From NCBI GenBank assembly GCA_016785225.1, contig JAFBJZ010000600.1:62001-126000 (forward strand): a stretch of 64,000 nt of DNA, read 5' to 3'. Below are positions 56,291-64,000 of this stretch, in pieces. The DNA comes from Psettodes erumei. Its lineage: Eukaryota > Chordata > Actinopteri > Pleuronectiformes > Psettodidae. The position numbers and the translations under genes were made by a program. The notes under the pieces are model-generated. The model was not told the DNA's origin. It searched no databases and saw nothing but the letters and a program-made list of their open reading frames with translations. Each line of letters begins with the position of its first letter. The first letter of the stretch is position 1.

Positions 56291-59028
56291 TCTCATTAAC
56301 ACTCTGCAGGGGAACATTTTTAACAATTATCATTAAATGTGTAATGGCTCATTTTAAAGGTACAGGCACCGTTTCAACCACTGCTTAATTCTAACAGGTT
56401 TGTTATCATTTATGTAGGGATTTTATTTTGAAATAACGATTTCACAGTTAAACCCATTCAGTAGCATCAGTGACTTTAAAATGCTTACTGTTATAGATTT
56501 AAAAAACCAACCAACCAAACAAACAAACAGAAAGTGTCATTTGAGAACTTGAGGATTCCAATGGCACAACATCAATGAAATGAGGTTCTGGTTGAATAAG
56601 AATCCATCTTACTCAATGGTTTAACAAGACTTCACAACTGCAACCTGGCACACACCTGCAGTGTCTACCTGCTCACCACTGTGAAGACCAGCTGTGTGAG
56701 TCTTCTCAGACCTCGTCCCTCTCAGATCTGAGAGTGTGTCCGAGGCTGAAGGCGGCTCTTTCTGTGACAGGATGGTGTGGAGTGATTCACTGCTGCATCG
56801 CTCGGGGCAGGACACCAGTCATTCACTCAGAGATCGCTCTCCAATCAATGTCTCTCGAATGGAGCAAAAACACTGGGGCTCACTGGGGTGGTGACAGGGC
56901 CTCTCAGGAGATCCACTTTCACCAACTCGAAAAAAAATCACGTTACCCTGTTATACCCCCGTATAATATATTTGCAGCTCCCCTCTTTGGTGTAATTTGT
57001 CCTGTATTAGGGCTTAAACATGTGTGCTCTTACACTCATGATAAATACATCGCTATTGTGTTCTGTTTTTGGCCATTCCAGACACACAATGATTCATTTT
57101 AACTATGTTCAGTAATCTTCTATATCCCTGTACATCCATTTCAAATATAGTGAGTGCTTAAAAAAATTCCAAGAAAAAGGTCTGACAGTTGTCGCTTGCT
57201 TTAAGATACCACATGCTATCTTTATATGTGAAACTGATGTTAATTCATTTGTAATGAATGACCTGAGAAGCAGACACTGTACTCAAATGTTCACTTACTC
57301 TGTATAGCAGGGTGAATGTAATGTTGCCAACTGTATCAAGGGAGAACATTGGGATCATTATGTGAATATAAGAAGCCGAGTGGTCTGCATGAGAACATTG
57401 AATCTGGGGTAAAGTTTCCATATGACAGACTATAGGTATCCTGAGACATATGCTCAGTGACAATCAATAAAGGCAAGGAAGTGTGGTATGAGGGACCACA
57501 GTGGTATCTTATAGGCTTTTTCTAATGATGCTGGAGAGACAAGAAGTTTAGAGCACCGCAGGATAGGATTATCAGAAATTCAATCTGAAACATGAAAAAG
57601 AATATTAATCACCTCCGGAGCCTAGACATTCTTATTTTGACCATTATTATTTTTGACCAACTTGTGATGTTGAATTGTGCTCATCATGCTGTTGCAGTCG
57701 TACAACTGCAAGTCACTCTGGATGAGTCAGCTAAATGCTTACATTTAAATAAAAAGCTTTTATCATTGCATGCAAATACACAAAAGATATCTTTAGACCT
57801 CTGTGGCGAGTCTGTATCGATTTCAATTTCATCTCATGAAGAAGCATCCACTGTATGTGTTTCCATTACTGGCACTGTAGTTTAGGAAAGCAGTAATGGA
57901 CTTGAGTCTTTTTCAAGAAGCCAGGATGCACCTAGTGGGATTCAAACAACAACTTCTGCTCATAAGACAATTACCAAAACCACTATACCATATTACGCGA
58001 TGTTCTTACGGGTCCTGAGGAGTGTGTAATAAGATTTCACTCTGGCAGAAGCTGTTGCTTGACGATGCTGTTTCATTTCATTAACTAGATGGTCATTTCA
58101 TGATGCACACCCCACCTGACCTGATGCTAAGGCCACACTGATCTGGGCATGTCCAATGCTGTCATATATACATTCAACAGAAAAAAACATCACTCAGCTG
58201 TATTGTCAACCCTGTTGAAAGATTATAAACTGATGTTGATAATGAATCCTGTAGTTAAGTAGCTTTGTGCATTAAATAAAAACAATGTAAAATGTGTAAA
58301 GGGTTCAGGCTCTTCGGGGGGGCTGGTTGTCATCCTCAACAAATTGAATTTGTGTAATTTCCCTGATTTTCAAATACAATGAGTGCAAGAGGTTTCAGTC
58401 CCATTAATGACACTCCTTTGTGAGTTGTGCATCTTGACCCCTATTAAACAACTGTGACTTGGACAGCAGATGGTACCCCCCACACACACACACACATAGG
58501 AGGAGGAGAAGTGGCCATGGCAACAGACTCATAATGGCTGGCCTGGTGTGTAGTGGAATCACTCGGCCTAATTTGTTAAGCACCACCTCAGTATATTTGA
58601 TTTAATCAGAGTATTCAGTGTACAAAACAAGAGGCATCAAATACAGCCTCAGCTGCCCACATTGACAGTGAAACAGACATCATCTTTAGAAATTGCATGG
58701 TGATGTAATGCGTTTAAATTTAAACATTTTCATACTTTTTCCACTGTGCCACAACTTGCATTTAACAAAAACTTCTTTGCTGTTTAATTCATCAGATGAC
58801 TTGGATCTTAGCATCAGCACAATTCCTTCAAATGTACGTGGGTAGGTTGTACATCACTGAAACTGAAGTGATTAAGCCAAGAACCGTAGGTCAGGTTTAT
58901 GAAAACTCCCACAGAAGTCACACTAATCTATATACCTTACCATGAATATTGTTTGATTTTTGATTGAAAAAAAGAGAAAATAAGATAATGGCATCCGCAG
59001 AATAAAGTGGGGCAGCCAATCATCCTGT
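56291..59028. other. Intergenic region between hgsnat-like gene and ret
   Basis: No gene is supported. The most structured part is a tRNA-derived SINE-like copy at about 57700-57993. A short CA run lies at 58482-58496. The region next to 59028 should contain the 3' UTR of the hgsnat-like gene on the - strand; I could not choose a poly(A) signal. Confidence 0.5.
57700..57993 (-). repeat. Degenerate tRNA-derived SINE copy
   Basis: Read on the - strand, the element starts near 57993 with TGGTATAGTGG, resembling a polymerase III A-box. A B-box-like GTTTGAATCCC follows (57948-57938), and the element ends towards 57708 with AGCATTTAGCTGACTCATCC and AGAGTGACTTGCAG. That tail resembles a conserved SINE tail abundant in teleosts. 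Copies are degenerate; family assignment needs a repeat library. Confidence 0.5.
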
Positions 59029-61240
59029 TTATATTTTGAGGAAGAATTTCTTCCTGTAGAGCAGGTAGGCGATGAACACCCACAGTGCAGTTCCCCACAG
59101 GCTTTGGAAGAGCCACTCCCAGTGGCTCTGCTGGACGCGCATCTCCCAGCTAAATGGAAAGTAGAAACCCAGGAGAGAGTGGCCAACGTACACAAAGATG
59201 GAGTTCATCCCTGGGGAGGGGAGGAGAGGAGACCAGCACAAGTTTTTACAGAAAAGGACTCCTCTGAAAATGTTATTATGTTTCGGCCTTGTTCAGTTTT
59301 ACAAGAATAATTTCAAACGCAATAAGCAGAAGAAAAAAATTTACAGCCACAATTATGACCCCTACAAAGCAATCAAATCATTCTGCAACACCTTTGTATT
59401 AATTGTATAATTATAATTAACATAAAAAAACATGAATTAATCATACAATCAAATTACAGATGTTGATGGCTTGCCTGCAGATTTTAATTTCTACAGGTTT
59501 TTACTTTCTCTATTGTTTAGCTTGATATGTGTGTGTGCATTTGAATTTATGTCATGGACTATGTCTAACAACTTGTACTGCCCCTTAATTAGGACTCCCA
59601 GAAGGAGAGATCTGGCATTTCAGTGGAACCATCCTGGATAAATAATGGATGAATAAATTAGAATAACCATTGCTGAAGTACATTCCCGCAATACATGAAA
59701 TGATACCCACCATGGTTAACTTGTGCTCAGACTCTGAGACAGGCATTTTACAGTGATTTTTTTAATCTATCTTTTTTTTTTTAACATATATTTGCCCTGA
59801 TAAACCAGAATACCTGGTTCCCAGTATGACTTCAAAGGAAGCGGAGAGTGCAGGTAGCTTAAAGCTGAAAGTGTGCAATCATGTGCTAATCATGTTCTAT
59901 GTTCATGTTTTTGATTACAGCCATAGTAAATAACCAGTATGGTACACTGAGGCATTTGATATGTAAAATACACATTACCTGGGTATATAAATGGCTGTCC
60001 ACCCCACCAGCCCTTGATGTCAGTGACAAAGTACATGCCTCCCAGCAGCAGGAAGGAGAAACAGCCCATACATGTCACATAGGACAGCGACCTGGAGAAA
60101 CAGACAATTGACAATACTTTACAACAACAGCAACATTTTACTCTGTACATTTAGGCAACCTAACAATGTTAGTAGTGCAGCGTGAACAAGGGTGTGAAAA
60201 CACAGTCTATCAATCCTCTGCTGCAGATAAATAACGCCCAGGGGTCTCGAGCCAATCCAGCAAACTGTGGGACAGTTTGTTGGATTGGTCCAAAGCATCA
60301 GCAGTGGATCCTTGGCACGTGCCCCATGGAGCTATGCCAGCAAGCCATGTCCCTGTCTGTTCTTAAGTGCAAGAATGTTTGATGTAATATCATCTAATGT
60401 AAAATGGCTGCCTCCTGGAGCCTCCTTTCACTGGGCTTTTTTATTATTTATTTTTTTATCTGAATTGACGTAGAGCCAAAAAGGACTCTTAGCTGGGAGT
60501 TAATTACTTCTAGACATCCAGGCAGGGACTCGTACTCAAGAGCTCAATAACCTGTGCATGATGAACTGCCTATAAAAGCCAGTCAGGTAATGGCGAGGGA
60601 TGAGCGCAGTGTTAGCTGGGGCCCCTCTGGAACATCATGAAGAATTTGCTTACACATCACAGATGAAATGGTATTCTTCCTGCTGAAACATTAAAATGAT
60701 TCACATCGTATTAAGGGGATTGTAGGAGTGGAACAACTTCACAGATCGTAAAGTAATCTACATCTGAGGTAGTAATTGCTCTGGATTTCATGCAAAATCT
60801 TTACAAACATCTATCAACATGCTTTGTCTTGTTTTCCAAAAAAAACATATGATGATGAGCAGTTAGACTGTGGTCATATAGATGCTTTTCCCATCACCCA
60901 GGGCAGGGGAAATGTGTAGTGAGTAGCTTCTGGGGAAGAGAGGATAAAGCATTAATACCACTGGCCGTAAGGAAGAGTGATCACGTTGGGAGGATGTATA
61001 ACTGCTCCACCTCACACTCCCGACAGCCTGGGTGATTATTTACAGTCGAAGCTGTTGTTAGGGGTAAGTAAACGCATGTTTTAGCAGCCTTGATTTGTGG
61101 CTGTTGGAGACCCATCCTTTCTTTTGTGAGGAAAAAGTGGCTGGATTTAGAGGGTCAGGAAGCACTTACCAAAGGTTTTTATTGACAGGTATAAATCCTC
61201 CGTCTCGCGTGCACTTAGAAAGGATGGCTGCAGAGATTCC
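59029..61240 (-). CDS. hgsnat: Heparan-alpha-glucosaminide N-acetyltransferase-like, C-terminal part
   Basis: HGSNAT is the multi-pass lysosomal membrane enzyme that acetylates terminal glucosamine of heparan sulphate using cytosolic acetyl-CoA. Three final coding exons are present in transcript order: 61240-61170 (GISAAILSKCTRDGGFIPVNKNLW), 60091-59979 (SLSYVTCMGCFSF to GQPFIYPG) and 59210-59029 (MNSIFVYVGHSLLGFYFPF to the end AYLLYRKKFFLKI). Phases agree across both junctions, and the segments align with the last transmembrane helices of human HGSNAT, including GFIPVNKNLWSLSYV and PGMNSI-VYVGH. The upstream exons lie beyond base 64000. A paralogue of the same family cannot be excluded from the C-terminus alone. 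Confidence 0.88.
60252..60288. repeat. Short near-perfect inverted repeat (hairpin)
   Basis: Two 17-base arms, CCAATCCAGCAAACTGT and ACAGTTTGTTGGATTGG, separated by GGG. Complementarity is perfect except for one position, where a G-T pair is possible in RNA. It lies in an intron of the hgsnat-like gene. Confidence 0.8.
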
Positions 61241-64000
61241 CTAAGGGTGGAAATGAAACAGATTTCAAATCGATGGAGGGCGATAAAGCGAGCCGTATTG
61301 GGCTGCTAAAACGTGAGGCAACAGAATCAAGCAAGTGCGGCAGATTAACCGATTATCTGGGAGTCAGATGAACACAGTCCATCAAGCCACACACACAAAC
61401 ACAATATCGGACCACAAACACGGCAGCCTCATCATCCTCACAGGAATTTTGTGCTCTCCAAAGAGATTCACCTACAGTGCAGCCTCAAACATATTCAGGG
61501 CCCAGTTGACTGCACAGCCTTATTAACCACCATATAGCATAACTGTGTTTGATCTGATGAACTCTACATCAATAAAAAGCTTTTATTGTCTCATCTATTT
61601 ACCTTTACATATGATTTAGATACTTGAAACATTTTGTGCTCCGGCGAGAAACCCAGGGCACTGGATCAGAATCCAATGCTTGTTAGGTGGATATCCATCA
61701 TGTGTATAGATGACAGAATCGATGGTGTGGAAATAGCCTAGCTGGGGCTGGATTAAGTCTCCAGGCTATCCAGGCAGCAGGATGTGGGATAGGGCTGGTA
61801 ATGTGGGGCAATCGCTCAATTTCAATCTCTCACTTCTGGAGCCTGATCGTTGGACTTTAATTAACAGGGGCTGTTGTTTATTAGAGAGAAGATGCATGGT
61901 CGCCCCTGAATATCAAACCGCCAAAGAAATCACTGGACCCTGGTGTAAAAGCCTGGCTTTGTCGTTTATTATTTCAACACTTTCTGGTACTTTGTGGACC
62001 TCCTGTGCACAATACCAATCCTGTGGTTGGGTGCGTGCAGAAATGGGCTCCCTCCTCCACTGAGGCACCCGCTAATGTCAAGAGCACATGTGTGAAACAA
62101 GAGGCAGCGCAGCCCTGCTTCCTGCCTCCCCTCTGAGCCGAAATCGTATTAGAAATGTCAATATCAAGAAAAGGCCAATCGCTAAAACTAATTTTGCTTT
62201 CTGTGTTGGTGAAAACACTTTGTTGGACTAAAAATAGATTTAGCTACTGAGATTAAAGAAGAAAGCAAATAGGCATGAGCAGAACACACGGGACGATTAT
62301 ATGCTGTATTTATGTGTTACACAAGGGCTGTATCTGTTCCCAAGATCAATAAAAACAGGCTGTTCTCTCTGTCAACCATTGCAATGTGAGAAAATCTATT
62401 TTACTGTTATTCTCTGTTTCAGTTAACCAGGATTTTAAGTCCCTCTATTGATCCAACACTGTATGATGCTGAATATATCGTCTCCAACATCATAATCTTG
62501 AGCAGCATCAAAACCATCTATGTAGCATTAACCGGTGAGCCATGAGATACAGTGGAAAAACATAAAAGCCTGATGTTTATTTATTTAGTCTTGTGTTACT
62601 TTATCACTCTTTGCCTCTGGGAGAAGCCAAATGGATCTAATTTATTTCACCTCCCTGCAGTGGAGCTCACTCCACAATAATAGCCAATAAGATTCAACAC
62701 CGGGAGACATAATGGGGGAGATTCGTCATTTAAGAATTGAGGTTAATGACATTAAATTCTCTCAACAGAATTTCAATTGCTTCTCACATACTGTACGTAA
62801 GCAGGACCCATTTCAGGCTTCTGCACTTATATTGGATTTACTAGATCATTATCGAACCTCTTATAATGCTGTTGTATTTCGAATTTCATCCAACTTTCTG
62901 TTATTTCATTTATCGTTCTCCCACTTACAGCTTCATCTAATGGGGCAATCGGCCTTCAACAGTCTGCTTAGTCTTTTTCTCTTTTTAGTTTCATTTGAAT
63001 CATGGCTCAACAGGGCCACTTTGGTCCAGACTGAAATAACAACAAATGGACGGCATGCTAGCATGGCTCTAGACTCCTCGTCTTACTTCCCTTCTCACTG
63101 AGGTTGCTGGGGGAAAGCATTGCCTGGGTGAGGACCCACTGAGATATTGCATGTGATATTGGGCTATACAAATAATTTGACTTGACAAACCTGACGACCT
63201 GCCAGATGTATTGCTGATAAGACAAAGTAAACAATTCAATTTTTCCTTGCTCCACATACAGTTAGAGTACACATACCAAACTGAAGGAAGCTCAACCCTA
63301 AAATGACAGGAAAGGCACAGTAGTACACATCAACTGCATAACTTAAAACTAATGGGAGCTATATCTGTTTCTGTGTGTTTTTCTCTGGCTGAGTCCTTTG
63401 GCCCTTCTTTTCATCCAGCACAGTCTGATTTCCAAGGCTGAGTGATGAAGCCAGCTCCTGCAGCTCCATCATCGCTCCAGGTCACAGGACTGCCAGTTCA
63501 GGATGTCTGCCTCCACAGCATGCAGGCTCTTGCTAACCCTGTTTTGCACGCATGCTGCATCTCTGCAGCATCTTACTGCATGTATTATACATAAAAACAG
63601 CGGGCAGGCGCAGTTCAGAGATATCTGGACTAGATGTCTGTCAATCTCGTTAGGGCAGACTAACAACCTCCTGTCACAGGTTTAGAAATGTAAACTGGGC
63701 CATCTCGCATAACACTAGGCTGCTCCCTATGGGACACACTGCCCCTTTAAATGAAACAGAGGCCAGCTTGTGTCTTTTTGTGTTTTGAGACCACCCAGAA
63801 TCAGGACAATCCAAAACAAATATGACATCAATGCTATCCAAGCAGATTCATTATATCATCTATCTGGACATGAATCTAATTCTGTTGCACCACTTTATCA
63901 AGACTGTTGTCTATGGCCTGTTCGCTGACACTTATAATGCAAGTATATTCATTGTTCATGCTCCTAATCAGGTCCTGGTATACTGACTGCGGAAGACTAA
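61241..64000. other. Intron of hgsnat-like gene, no exon found
   Basis: Should be intron upstream of the exon ending at 61240, since that exon starts with an acceptor and needs a 5' partner. I searched for the preceding HGSNAT segment (GILGT-like) on the - strand and did not see it. A 129-codon open frame at 62712-63101 on the + strand appears fortuitous. A possible retrotransposon tail lies near 63085-63190. Confidence 0.5.
63085..63190 (+). repeat. Possible non-LTR retrotransposon 3' tail
   Basis: GATATTGGGCTATACAAATA followed by TTTGACTTGAC resembles a widespread teleost repeat 3' end that finishes in short tandem units. Family (L2-like LINE or partner SINE) is uncertain, and the left end cannot be fixed. 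Confidence 0.3.

Noticed and set aside
57592..57885. 97-codon frame, + strand
   Set aside because: Its second half lies in the SINE-like copy; no conserved protein.
62712..63101. 129-codon frame in the hgsnat-like intron, + strand
   Set aside because: No recognisable domain, and it overlaps a probable repeat tail; consistent with chance.

Overview
This window is nuclear DNA from a ray-finned fish. Six recognisable vertebrate genes are present. All are split by introns; apart from one exception described below, the introns begin GT and end AG. Introns and intergenic gaps are short, CA/GT microsatellites are frequent, and there are a few degenerate tRNA-derived SINE-like copies of a kind common in teleosts. 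Gene compactness suggests a percomorph-type teleost, but the species cannot be named from the sequence. I identified the genes by comparing conceptual translations with remembered human orthologues. Exon edges come from reading splice sites and checking that reading phase carries through every junction; for each full-length gene the joined exons give an open frame close to the human length.

Layout. (1) inpp5f, + strand, 1707-11340, 20 coding exons, 1137 aa: Sac2 inositol 4-phosphatase. (2) mcmbp, - strand, 21961-14595, 16 coding exons, 631 aa: MCM-binding protein, tail to tail with inpp5f. (3) sec23ip, + strand, 22955-29335, 18 coding exons, 973 aa, divergent from mcmbp across about 1 kb. (4) csgalnact2, - strand, 33410-31117, 7 coding exons, 539 aa, tail to tail with sec23ip. 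(5) ret, - strand, 55919-37973, 20 coding exons, with both the RET9 (1068 aa) and RET51 (1110 aa) endings. (6) The last three coding exons of an hgsnat-like gene, - strand, 61240-59029, whose 5' part lies beyond the right edge.

The genes share no single pathway: phosphoinositide turnover on endosomes, replication licensing and unloading, ER-exit-site lipid/COPII biology, chondroitin sulphate synthesis, GDNF-family receptor signalling, and lysosomal heparan sulphate breakdown. The order inpp5f-mcmbp-sec23ip matches human 10q26 and ret-csgalnact2 matches human 10q11. Here the two blocks are adjacent, with the hgsnat-like gene (human 8p11) next to ret.

The most notable observation is a probable U12-type AT-AC (minor spliceosome) intron of 146 bp in mcmbp. 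It is the only junction in the window where no GT-AG pair keeps the frame, and it carries both a near-consensus U12 donor and a near-consensus U12 branch site. Others are the two conserved ret C-termini, a G-rich tract upstream of ret, two candidate csgalnact2 first exons, and a CpG-dense patch between two convergent 3' ends. I saw no CRISPR array, tRNA or rRNA gene, or intact transposon.
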